Below, in pieces: positions 52,409-62,985 of a stretch of DNA of 64,000 nucleotides (the first letter of the stretch is position 1; every line of letters begins with the position of its first letter). The DNA lies in the NCBI GenBank assembly GCA_026122225.1, contig JANEZZ010002067.1:1364001-1428000 (forward strand), written 5' to 3'. The notes beneath the pieces were generated by a model. It saw only the letters and a list, made by a program, of their open reading frames with translations, was not told the DNA's origin and did not search any database. Made by a program: the position numbers and the translations under genes. The stretch comes from Heloderma charlesbogerti. Lineage: Eukaryota; Chordata; Lepidosauria; Squamata; Helodermatidae.

Positions 52409-54024
52409 CCATCTTAAGCTTGATGTCTCTCTCAGAGAAATGGGTGTTTGCTCTTTGCTGTTACTCCTTGGGCAAATGTTCCACGATCTTTCAAGGAACC
52501 AGGAAAAGTGATCTAAGCAGAGCGTGGTTTTATTACAACAAATTTAGTATCAAACAAACACTTAAATTGAGTCCTACTGGAATCGTCCATGGCAGTCTGA
52601 CCAGGGGTAGCCTGTGAAAAGAGAGGTAGTTTGAATCCTAAATAAAAGCTAGGCCAGAACTATCACAGATTCTAGTATGCTAGAAGTGCTAGGAAAACAT
52701 GGAGGGGACTTTTAAGCATGCCAGTTTCTAGGACTGGGCATACTTTTCCATGAACACTGAAGAGAACTATCTTTACTGAGACACACCTAGAGATGCACGC
52801 ATTTCTGCCATTCTTTGAGAAAAGGGCACAAATATTTTCCTCCCAGCAGCCTCTGCTACTCCTGCTTGGACTAGTGATTCAGATTTCTAGTGCCTTCAGC
52901 ATTCCAGACAGGAGCTCAGGCAAGAAGCTACTTTTAGAAGCCCCACCACTAACCAAGATACAAAGGAATGAAGTCTTACCGCATTTTCTTCTAGGGATAC
53001 TGGAAGGAAGTCATACACCCTCTTTCTTTCTCTTGCACTTACAAGAGGAACAGTCTTTACTGGTTTTGTAAGAGGTTTAGTTAAGAGAAAACTGTTGAGG
53101 ACTGGTGACTGCTTGTTCTAATACATTCCTTGGCATTGAGTTATCTTTGCCTTTCAGCTGTTGTTGAGAAAATGCAAAAACCCTTGTACTCAAGAGGCCA
53201 CTGATCCCACTCATTTTGAGAAACTTTTTTTTTAAAGGTCCTATGGTCATTTTCTAGTTTCCTGCTTCCACGCCTTTTCTGGGAAAGAGCCTCAAAAAGC
53301 TTCCTTTGTAAGGTGTATGCTGAGTGTTGTATCATTGCAGCAGGGAAAGACCCAAAGTCACAGCAGAATCATTCATAAACTTGACTGGCAGCCTTGAAAA
53401 GTATTCAGTGTACTAAGCCAAGTGTTTCAAGAATATTCAGCCCCCTCATTTCTGCTATGGAGGGTTCAATATATTGCAAAATACTGCTGTCACCGCCCCC
53501 AGCTAATCTAACTCATTTCACCTCTGGAACACTGAAATTATTTCCTCCTCCTCCTTTTTTTCTCCCACTGGTTTGTAAGAGCCAAAATTCAGTCCAGAGT
53601 TTTTCACACTTATTTACTGGATGGGCATAACCAGCCCAACATGTTCTTCTAAGGGCCCATTCAAGTGGCTTGTCATTGTGGTTGTTGCAAGGTCTCACGG
53701 GCTTACATATAAAGGTGATTTGTTGCTGCGGCTGCTGTTCCAGCTAGCTGAACTACTTGTACAAAGTGTTCAATAGTCCATTCATAGAGGAGACCTCACT
53801 GCCACCAACACAGCAGCTATTCGTACTCCAGACAATCCACGATAGTCAGAAAGCAGCACAGAAGTAGCTGAACTTCAGTTTGGTTCCTTTCCCTGTCCTG
53901 CATAGGTTACATCTGGTTTCAATATTTCTTGTCTTAATCTTCAACAGTGACTCTTCTTGTTTGGCCCTGGAGCTAGGCTAATCATCTGAAATCATCATGA
54001 AGACATGCAGAAGAAGAGCTTGAA
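52409..54024. other. No gene; possible decayed array units
   Basis: 52790-52960 retains the array phrase AAGAAGCTACTTTTAGAAGC and TTTGAGAAAAGGGCACAAAT but no tRNA-like core was found. The remainder is unrecognised. Confidence 0.4.
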
Positions 54025-54275
54025 AAATTCTGGGAGGGAAAAATACTTAATTTTCATGAAAGACACATCCAAAATTGGCATCATACACCACACACACACA
54101 CACACACACAATACATACATATATATGATGTAACCAATTTTGGATATGTCTTTCATGAAAATTAAGTATTTTTCCTTCCCAGAATTTCCCTCCCAGAATG
54201 TGTGTGTGTGTGTGTGCGCGCGCGTATGATGCAACCTATTTTTGATATATCTTCCATATTATATAATTTCAGCTT
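54025..54275. repeat. Inverted repeat with (CA)n loop, plus a third partial arm
   Basis: AAATTCTGGGAGGGAAAAAT through AATTGGCATCATA (54025-54084) is mirrored by 54127-54186 (GATGTAACCAATTTTGGATA ... TCCCAGAATTT). A (CA)n run at 54088-54110 lies in the loop. After a (TG)n(CG)n run at 54199-54224 a diverged third arm begins (ATGATGCAACCTATTTTTGA). The - strand hairpin stems are about 60 bp. Confidence 0.85.
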
Positions 54276-54877
54276 CAGTACAGGTATTATGCTGCTGTTC
54301 TCAAATCCCTTGCTTTTGTCTGACAAATGGGTGAAACTCTCTGCCCAAAATTCCCGCCTCCACTCCACAAACCCTTGAACTCAACAATAACAGTAAAATT
54401 GCTAGGGCACAAACTAATCACAGTTAGGCATCTTTTTAGACCCTTTGATTTCACTGGGAGAGTTAATCAGTTGCTTTAATCTTTCCTATTGGAAACAACA
54501 AGACCTAAAAGAGCTTTTAACTTTTCATGGTTCGTCCTTCAAGTTACTTCAGTGAGTGGTGTAATGCTTTCTTGTTGGATTACTCTATTTTTTTCTGATT
54601 CTTTCTCCTTGTATAAGATTTATAGTATAGGCATGCCTCTTATGAATTTGATATAGAAATTGCTGGTTTTATTTACATCTTCGTCTGCTAGAAATGGGGC
54701 CCTTGTGTCCATAGCGTTAGGGCATGGTCCAGTCAAAAAATAAGCACTACTAAGTCAAATGGTTTCATCTGGTGACATTTAAGCACATCCTTACCTCTAC
54801 CATAGTGGGGGGGGGGGTTGCTAGGCTAATGGGGATCCTCCCTCATCTGGAGCATGTATCATCCTCCCTCTCAGGTA
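54276..54877. other. No recognisable gene or repeat
   Basis: Short frames only. Confidence 0.45.
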
Positions 54878-54885
54878 CATCTGTA

Positions 54886-54998
54886 CAGTGGAGGCTGGTG
54901 GCTCTGATGTCAGTGGGGTGATGAATCCGATCCAGGTTCAGAACTGACTAAAACAGATTCATCGCCCCCAAAGACATTGGAGCCACCAGCCTTCACTG
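54886..54998. mobile_element. hAT-like MITE, family H1, deleted copy with target duplication
   Basis: CAGTGGAGGCTGGTGGCTCT and TGGAGCCACCAGCCTTCACTG are its ends; only 113 bp long. CATCTGTA (54878-54885) and CATCTGTT (54999-55006) match at 7 of 8 positions. Confidence 0.9.
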
Positions 54999-55006
54999 CA
55001 TCTGTT

Positions 55007-55776
55007 ATGCACATTGGGCCCCTTGTCCATGAGCAAGAAGCTGCAGGTAATTCTGAAAGGGAGCTGTTAATCCAGCAAAGATCCAGCATGGTCATGGATC
55101 CAAGCTGGATCTTCTCCCTCCTCATGAGTAGACCCCAGGTGACAGAACTTCTGGTAGCCAAACAGGCATTCATACAGTGAGTCTGGGCATCCCACCAGCT
55201 CCACTGCTGCCTCTTGAAGGAAGGGGGCAAAGAAGGAGAATCAGGGATCAAAGCAGGGCTTGGGGTGGGGTCAGAGGAGTTACTGGGAGACCCAGGTGAG
55301 GCATCCCCCCAATGGGGTTGTTCAGGCTGCCTTTGGGCTACTGTTGGTTCCTCCTTCTCTTCAGCCAGAGAGTGGTTCTCTGTGGAGTATCAAGCTTTTT
55401 CCTCTGAAGAGGTTTCTCCAGGGCTTGGATCAGATGACATCCTGACACCCCTTCATAGGGCCATTGAATATATGGCTGGTGGGGGCATAGCTAGTGCATG
55501 CATTGGCATGGCTACACAGCATGACCCTGCAGCCCTCTCAGTATGTTTTTTCAACATGTGTATGGGGTCGAGTCAATCCCCCTAATGTTGGTGCCAAGCG
55601 GACATTCCAGAGGAGGATGCTTCAAAGGTGCGGTGCTATAGCTGAAAAGGCCCCAGTACCTAGCTTCTCTACCTCTGTTGACAGGGACCCCTGGAGCAGG
55701 ACCCCCATTATGATCTAACTGAAATATGTAATTTGGTTCAATGAGATCTAGGCAAAATAAAGGTATTTAAAACTAT
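55007..55776. other. No recognised gene; 123-codon open frame at 55214-55585
   Basis: The + frame begins MKEGGKEGESGIKAGLGVG and has no recognisable domain. It is probably chance. Confidence 0.35.
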
Positions 55777-55860
55777 GGGTTGTATCCAATGTTAGTTTAA
55801 CTTAAGCCCTATTCATTTCAGTAGGTCTACTCTAAGTAGGGGTAACATTGGATACAACCC
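55777..55860. mobile_element. Short MITE with TTGTATCCAATGTTAG ends, copy 2
   Basis: GGGTTGTATCCAATGTTAG and TAACATTGGATACAACCC are near-perfect inverted ends; TAT flanks both sides. Length 84 bp equals copy 1 at 13932-14015. Confidence 0.85.
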
Positions 55861-56846
55861 TATAACCTACCAAAATGAAACTGAAAGTGTCACAACCACC
55901 CACAAAACAATATTATTGCCTAATGACAAAGATTACTTTGACATTAGCAGCTAAAGTGGCTTCTTATATTAATCAGTCTCACTTTTCCAGTCTACTAGTT
56001 CTTACCCAATTTGTCCTTGTACTAAGGCCCTTATTGCACCCTGGTATTTTTCTTTTAGCGTACATCTTACTACTAGAAGGAGCATGTACATATTGTGCTT
56101 CCTACAGTAGGTGGCATAGAAGGGCTAATTTTTTTTTTCATCTCTTGAGCTCTGAGTGATGGAAAGGCAAAGCCTTCCACAACTCAGCTACATGCAGAAT
56201 TCCCATTTGTTCATCTTGTGCTGGGAACTTCTTTTTCACTTTAACTCTCTCGCCAAACTGTTCCCCAGGAAGAGAGTCTGAAGGCCTACAGGGATTCCCC
56301 AGCTGTGTTAGCATTTTATGCCTGTCCCTCTTGGCTACCCATTACACTGTGGCTTTGTGCAGACTGATTGTGGTCTCATCAGTCTCTTGTTGCCCACTCA
56401 TTTCCGTATTTGAAATGTGTCCCGCCCAGTAGCAGCACCACTGCCACCCCTGGTCTCTTGAAGTGTGGATAGCCTCATGCAGAAAGAATGTGTTAAAGCA
56501 ACAGAGACAGAGAGAGAGACAGAGGGACAGAGAGGCAGAGGCAGAGGCAGAGGCAGAGAGTGCATAAATTTGAATTGCCCCTTTCAGCTCTTCAGACTAC
56601 ACCCAATTCTTGCCTGCTTTAAAACCGCAGCATTTCTGGTTTTGCTCATTTATTGAGCTTCTCAAGTTGCCTGCTTTAATTATTTACACTATAAAAGAAC
56701 TACTTCCTATAAAATAATAACAAAAGGAAATGAATTACTTAAACATTAAAAGATAATTTATAAATGAGGAAAATTCGCTGACGCTGTTGATGCCACATTA
56801 CTGTACCACTTGATAGGCTAGCCCCTTATCATATGACGACAAGAGA
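55861..56846. other. No recognisable gene; (CAGAGG)n-like run at 56503-56556
   Basis: Only a GAGA/GGCAGA-rich simple repeat is noted. Confidence 0.5.
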
Positions 56847-57100
56847 GCCAGTGTGGTGTAGTGGCTAGAGTGCTGGACTGGGAGCCGGGAGATCCGGGTT
56901 CTAGTCCCCACTCAGCCATGGAAGCTCACTGGGCAACTTTGGGCCAGTCACAGACTCTCAGCCCAACCTACCTCACAGGGTTGTTGTTGTGAGGACAAAA
57001 TGGAGAGGAGGAGGATAATGTAAGCCGCCTTGGGTTCCTTGCAAGAGGAAAAAAGGTGGGATATAAATGCAATAAATAAATCAATAAATAAATAAATAAA
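56847..57100 (+). mobile_element. Sauria-type SINE, complete copy
   Basis: The tRNA-like head GAGCCAGTGTGGTGTAGTGG carries an A box, and GGGTTCTAGTCCCC a B box. The body has GGCCAGTCACAGACTCTCAG and CCTACCTCACAGGGTTGTTG. It ends GGTGGGATATAAATGCAATA and (AAAT)n. This SINE family is characteristic of squamates and thought to be moved by Bov-B. Confidence 0.9.
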
Positions 57101-58525
57101 GCTTGTTCCAAAAACTAAGTCTTACTCATTTGTTTGATTGATCCCATTTGTATCCCACCCGCCTTCCCAATTGCTTTGGATAGCATATATGGCCTAGCCC
57201 ATGTTATCCTTTCAACAACCCTGGGGATTAGCTTATGTTCAGTACAGTGATTTCCCCAGGGCTCCACAAGGCTATGCTTTAAAGAAAGGGTGCAGAAACT
57301 TTTAGGCCCCAAGGGCACATGTTATGCTGGGTCAGGGGCCATATGCATGCACGCACACATATGCACACATATACACATGCACAGACATCCAAGTGATCCT
57401 GATACACATCGAGCAGTTCTTTCTTCACTGATAACAACAGAATCCCCATTCACCCAACACAACATGCAAACAGACTGGCACTCACCTGGGGTGAGCAAGA
57501 GAGAATTCCTACAGATCTCAGCAATGTCTCCTCCCCAACCCTCAGGCCTATTCTGGTGCTGAACCAAATACCCAGAGGGACACATCTGGGACTAACCCGC
57601 CCCCCAGCTGAGCTCCCCCATTCACCACAATCAAGTCATGGATGAGGAAAACTTTCTTATGGACTACCTGGCATTCAACAACAGCACCAAAAGGCCCAAG
57701 GGCAGACTATCAAGATAACTACAGTCCCTCTGGTTGGAGAGAAAACCAGAAGATGGGGGGGGGGGATGTCCGACATCTAACCCATCTTCCTCTTGCCTGG
57801 CCTGTCAGTCCTGCAACATCATATTGCCATGTACCCATGATCACATAGTACTGTCAGTCACATGGTACTGTCACATGATCACATGATCACATGGTATTGT
57901 CACCATATCTCCATGTACCCATGATCACATTAATTGTCCCATCCCTCCCCTGATGATCCAACACTTCCCCCAGGCACATTCTGAAGTCCCTTCCCCATCA
58001 GTCAGGCACACTAAAATAAGCAATAAAAAAATCTCAGCCTCAGGAATAAGGCCACCTCAGAGTTTCCAACCAGTTATTTCCACCATGCATAGCTCTCACT
58101 TAGGCAACCAGAAAATCACAACCCTACACAGGAACCAATAATGAAAGCCTCCATCTCCCTTCCTTTTTACTAGGGCAGCCCTCACCCTCGTTCCACCCCC
58201 CACAGTGGCTCCCCCTAAAAGTGGCAACAAAACTGCCAAGTATACTGTTTGGAAGTACTCAGGGGCAGAGGTGAAGGTAAAGACCTCATTCTCCCATCTG
58301 CTGTGTCTCCTTCAGACTGCATGCCTGGGTCTGCATCAATCTGGGTCTGGCAACAATCTCCTGATGTATGCCTCAGGCTGTGAGCCAGAGGCTGTGAGCC
58401 CAAGGCCAAGAGCCCTTCAGCTTTTGCCAAAGGTTCACACCTCTGCCAAGGCATCCATTATCTGGAAAGGAGATAAACAACCTCAGTGAAGAGCCCCATA
58501 AAACTCTTCCCCAAACTGGCTCAGC
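57101..58525. other. No gene; short minisatellite at 57828-57930
   Basis: Phrases CATGTACCCATGATCACAT and CACATGGTACTGTCACATGA repeat irregularly across about 100 bp. The rest is unrecognised. Confidence 0.5.
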
Positions 58526-58526
58526 C

Positions 58527-58706
58527 TAGAGATGTGAAGGCTTGGAGAAAAAGCTGGTGGGGAGGACAGAAAAATTCAGAGGAGAGACTACTTTTTTCCA
58601 AATTTTCCAAAAATCCCTGGAAAAAAGGTTCCCCCTGCCCCACATTTCTCCATTTTGCCCACATGCACATTATTTTCTGGGGGGTTTCAAGGCCTTCACA
58701 TCTCTA
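58527..58706. mobile_element. hAT-like MITE with TAGAGATGTGAAGG ends
   Basis: TAGAGATGTGAAGGCTTG and AAGGCCTTCACATCTCTA are near-perfect terminal inverted repeats around 180 bp. The flanks GCTCAGCC and GCACTTCC match at only 5 of 8, so the duplication is weak. Confidence 0.75.
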
Positions 58707-59018
58707 GCACTTCCTGGCCATTGGCATTTTCTGCTGGGGATGATGGGAGTTCAACTCCCACGATCCCAAGCTGAAGGAAATGCTACACCATAAAGACACT
58801 TCTTCACTTTTGAAAAAAGTGAGGGGAAAGAGGATGGGAAGGGGCAGTCAGTGAATTCCCACCCAAGGAGCCTCCGTGCTACCAGAGCTGGTGCCACTTA
58901 CCTGCCTGCCCTCCCCAAGGTAAGCTTCTCCCTCTGGAGGGAGGCTGGCAAAATCACACAAGCAGAATTGGGGTAGAATAAGGATACGTGTCCCAGTCAA
59001 GTGGACTGCGCTTCCCAC
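58707..59018. other. No recognisable gene or repeat
   Basis: GATGATGGGAGTTCAACTCC near 58740 may be a scrap of a family H2 element. Nothing else. Confidence 0.4.
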
Positions 59019-59144
59019 CAGTGGAGGCTGGTGGCTCCAATTTCAATGGAGCTGTGAATCCATTCTGGGTTTCAGACAGAACGAGGCAGAACTCTAAAGG
59101 ACCTATCCAAGGTGTTGAACCCTGTCCCCAGAATAGCCTCCACT
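59019..59144. mobile_element. hAT-like MITE, family H1, deleted copy
   Basis: CAGTGGAGGCTGGTGGCTCC through GGGTTTCAGACAGAACGAGG and AACTCTAAAGGACC matches the left half of 46835-47054; AGCCTCCACTCC is the remnant of the right end. Confidence 0.75.
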
Positions 59145-60282
59145 CCTTCCTACCTTAATTCTTCTCACAAAAATCCAGCAAGGGCATTTGACTTTTCAAG
59201 CATCCCTACCTGATTTCTCACAACATCCCTAATTTCTGTCCATTCCTTAATTCTGGCTCGCTACCTGCCAGAGGAGACAAAACCTTCCAGTCCAGGACAT
59301 TGGTAGAGCCATGTTGTGTGGTGCCAGTACATTCCCATAGAGGAACATGTTAAGAAAGCACAGTAAGCAGTAGCAATATGGAATACATCATCATTTCACA
59401 GTCCGTTCTATAACTTCACTTCATATTGCATAAAGCTTGGCCCATAATAATGGCGTCACTTTTTTCATTGGAATGACATATTCCTAAGGGCAGAAAGGAC
59501 ATATAAATGAAAAAAAGGTTTGTACCACATAAGAAAAATATATCTAATCAACACTAAAGGTATACAGTGCATTCTGTCTTCTGCAATAACAGCTGTTTGG
59601 GGACTAAATATAGCACATCTGGCATAAAAATATTTTGTGATGCTGTGTGGTGCTATAAAGTTTTACTAGACGCTTATTTGATTAGACCTGCATCATTCAT
59701 TCATACCTCCACTACTTGTGAGTCTTCAACAATGTGGTCAGTTTGTATGTGGGGCCATGAAAGTTTTATTACACCCCATGCCATTGTATAGCTTTCCTAA
59801 TAGTTCCTCCCCCACACACACACCTCCCCCTTGGCCACCTGCAGTTATGGAAGGATTAAATGCATGACAAATATAAAAACTGCAGTCTCCATTTTATATT
59901 ATATTCAAGGCAATGCACTAGACACATTCGAAGATTTAACATTTTCTACTATGCTCCAGAGAGCAAGATGAATATAATGTGTCAACAAGATGCGCCACCT
60001 GTGCCCCAGTTCATGCTTTAAAATACGCGTGTGGAGCTTAACTATAAAACCACCCAGTATGTGGGACTTTCCAAACAACCCACAGGATGAATCTGTTTTC
60101 ACAGGCTGTGTGCAACTGCCAGTCTGATGTTTTGCATCAGACTAATTGCATCTAAAATAATGTCACACCATTGTTTCGCAAAAGCTCCAGTTCACCAGAA
60201 GCATTTATTGTTGGCAACAGGCAAGTAACAAGCATGGGCAAGGAAAGGTATCATCCAGCATAATCCTTGGAGAGCTCACTGG
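59145..60282. other. No recognisable gene or repeat
   Basis: Short frames only. Confidence 0.45.
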
Positions 60283-60772
60283 GGGCCAATCTACATTGCA
60301 CCCGCCATCGCAATGAATTAGGTGTCCTGTTGGGTTAAACGCTCTTGCATTAAAATGTGATTATCCACACTGACCCATTTTCCCCGTGGCGGTGCTTCAT
60401 CGAATGCGCGAGCTCGGTTCATACTCGAGTGCTGTGCTGTTTTCCTGCTCTTAAAGACAGAGGCTCTCATTGGAGGATCAGAAACTCTTCCTGTTTCTGC
60501 TGATTCCACGCCCACCATGTTCACAACTCTCGGCAGCCCCATGTCATCTTCCGGCTATTGATCGCATAGCTTCCTCAGCCCTCAATGTTTCCTCAGCAAC
60601 AAGCAAAGGGCTGGATGTGCGCGCGCTTGTCTGATCTCGGAAGCTAAGCAGGGTCGGCCCCCATCAGTAGTTGGATGGGCGACCGCCTGGGAATCAGGCT
60701 TCCTGCACTGAGCAGGGGGTTGTTCTATCCCTTCAAATGAGACTAAGTTTTACCCCCTTCTATCCCCAGCTT
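60283..60772. mobile_element. Non-autonomous PIF-Harbinger element with 5S segment, right end missing
   Basis: Begins GGGCCAATCTACATTGCACC and follows the same arm as 17334-17480 (TGATTATCCACACTGACCCA, GCGCGAGCTCGGTTCATACT). TCATTGGAGGATCAGAAACT matches the right arm of the large Harbinger element reversed. The 5S-bearing core is present but in the opposite orientation to that at 17334-18158. It ends near 60772 (TTTTACCCCCTTCTATCCCC) without the second terminal repeat. Confidence 0.75.
60629..60694 (+). pseudogene. 5S rRNA-derived fragment, second copy
   Basis: GTCTGATCTCGGAAGCTAAG, CAGGGTCGGCCCC and TTGGATGGGCGACCGCCTGG match vertebrate 5S rRNA from about base 37 to 104, covering the internal promoter. 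TTCCTGCACTGAGCAGGGGG (60699-60718) follows, a CR1 3' end-like stretch, then CTTCAAATGAGACTAAG shared with the first copy. Confidence 0.8.
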
Positions 60773-61861
60773 CGGATGTGTGCCATGTAGCCTCTTCTGT
60801 GTACCTAAGCTAGCCTGCTGCGCTTAGCTGGAGTGGAAGATGCTGTCCAGGCACCAGAATGGAAAAGCTTCAATAGCCCATCCAACTGGCTTCCATGTGT
60901 GGAATGGGGAGGTGCCATCTTGTCCTCACCTCAGGCAGCAAAATGTCCTGAGCTGGCCTTGGATGTAACAAGGTGGAGGCTCCTTGTCTACTAATGCTAA
61001 CAAGAACTGATGCAGTTGAAGCACTGAACAAGACCAAAGCAACATACAGAAATGGGGTTGCCACCCTTCCTGTTCTTGCAGGGCCCCTGTGCCTTTCACA
61101 GGTACATGGCAGACAGAACGATGACAGAACGAGCTTTCTTCATCAGTGCACCATGGACAATTTACAGGACTGATGGGCTCCTATACAGGAATAGCGGGCT
61201 TCCCACTGGGCACGCTGCTACTGTAGGCCTCACACAATGTCCATGGCACACTGTGAGGAACCTGCTCACCTCTGTGGATTTTGAAGTTGCCTGTGGAGGG
61301 ACAGGACAGAGTTGGGGGAATGTGATTAGTAAAGGGTAGCAGCTGGAACAGAAATACCTCTAACTGGATGCTCATTGGCATTTCCACATGCCCCTGCCCA
61401 CTCCCCCACTCTCCCAGTGGTAGTCCGCCTGGAGGTCTACATTTGGGGATTCACCTGTTGGGGAAAACAATGCAGCTATTAGGACAACACTCATGCTTCC
61501 CTTCTTAATCCAAGGTGTTGCATTAGGACTCTGTCACCACCAGAGACTGTTTGTTCTGCTCCTTGTGCTCTGACTTGGCTCTGATCTGGCAAGAAAGAAT
61601 GCGGGGAAGTTACATCATCACAGGGTGATGGGAACAAGTCTGCATGGGCATAGGATTTCTCCTAAACTCTGCTCATCCCTTGCCACACACCCTCTCCATC
61701 CAACGTCTGGCCTTGCACTGGAGGTGGTCCACTGGTGATAGGTTTCCACTGACAGTGGCATCCTGCTGGTGCAAGGATGTTGCTACATTGGCACAGTTTC
61801 CCCCAGTGGTGTAAAACTGTCTTCTGCCAATGCAGAGAACTTCGGAGCAGCCTTATCACAC
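60773..61861. other. No recognisable gene or repeat
   Basis: Short frames only. Confidence 0.45.
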
Positions 61862-62097
61862 CCAGCAGTGTGGTGTAGCGGCTAGAGTGTTGAACTGGGA
61901 GCCAGGAGATCCAGATTCTAGTCCCCACTTGGCCATGGAAGCTCACTGGGTGACTTTTGGCCAGTCACAGACTCTCAAACCAACCTACCTCACAGGGTTG
62001 TTGTTGTGAGGATAGAACAGAGAGGAGGAGGATAATGTAAGCTGCCTTGGGTTCCTTGCGAGAAGAAAAAAGGTGGGATATAAATGCAATAAATAAG
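61862..62097 (+). mobile_element. Sauria-type SINE, second copy
   Basis: CAGCAGTGTGGTGTAGCGGC, ATCCAGATTCTAGTCCCCAC and CCAACCTACCTCACAGGGTT match 56847-57100, with the same GGTGGGATATAAATGCAATA end. It abuts an L2-like LINE directly. Confidence 0.9.
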
Positions 62098-62985
62098 TGG
62101 CTGGATGGGGAGGAATAAGCTGAAGCTGACAAGACCGAGGTACTTTTGGTGGGAGACAAGAGGAGGCTGGGGGATGTTGACCTGGTGTTGAATGGGGTAC
62201 GGCTACCCTTGAAAGACCAGGTCTGCAGCCTGGGGGTCATTTTGGACTCCCAGCTGTCCATGGAGGCTCAGGTGTCAGCTGTGGGCCGGACAACTCCATC
62301 AGATACGGCTGCTGCACCCCTTCCTTCCCGACCATCTGCTCCCATTGGTAGTACATGCCCTGGTCTCCTCTCGTTTAGACTACTGTAATGCGCTCTACGT
62401 GGGGTTACCCTTGAAGACGGTTCGGAAGCTGCAGCTGGTACAGAACGCGGCGGCTCACCTGATTAAAGGCAACCGCCGGCGAGATCACATCACTCCAGTG
62501 CTGAAGGAGTTGCACTGGTTACCAGTTGTTTTCCGGGCCAAATTCAAGGTGTTGGTTTTGACCTTTAAAACCCTATATGGTTTCGGCCCAGCCAATCTTA
62601 AGGAGCGCCTCCAGCAACACCAGACAGGCTGCTTAACAAGATCAGCCTCGGATGGCCTTCTCTCTGTCCCATCAGCCAGGACAGCTAGACTGGTGGGGAC
62701 GAGGGAGAGGGCCTTTTCTGTGGTGGCCCCCACTCTGTGGAACTCCCTCCCTAGGGAACTCCGCCATGCCCCCTCTTTAACGAGCATCTGCCGTGCATTA
62801 AAAACATGGTTGTTCAGGCAGGCATTTGGGATGGGTTAGGGTATTTTAGAAAATGTTTTTATTGTAGAATTTTATTGTTTTAAACTGTTTCATTATATGC
62901 TGTACATCGCGCAGAGTGGCTGGGTGACCAGCCAGATGGGCAATTAATAAATTTAATAATATAAATAAATAAATAAATAAAATAA
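62098..62985 (+). mobile_element. L2-like LINE 3' part
   Basis: After a short RT stretch (VLNGVRLPLKDQVCSLGVIL, DSQLSMEAQVSAV) and a frameshift, one long frame runs 62345-62839: VSSRLDYCNALYVGLPLKTV, RKLQLVQNAAAHLIKG, HITPVLKELHWLPVVFRAKF, RERAFSVVAPTLWNSLPREL and TWLFRQAF. It ends GGGCAATTAATAAATTTAAT and (AAAT)n. The catalytic centre is absent. This is the best-preserved C-terminal region of the family here. Confidence 0.85.

Noticed and set aside
55214..55585. 123-codon open frame as a host exon
   Set aside because: No domain, splice context or conservation evidence; composition looks non-coding.
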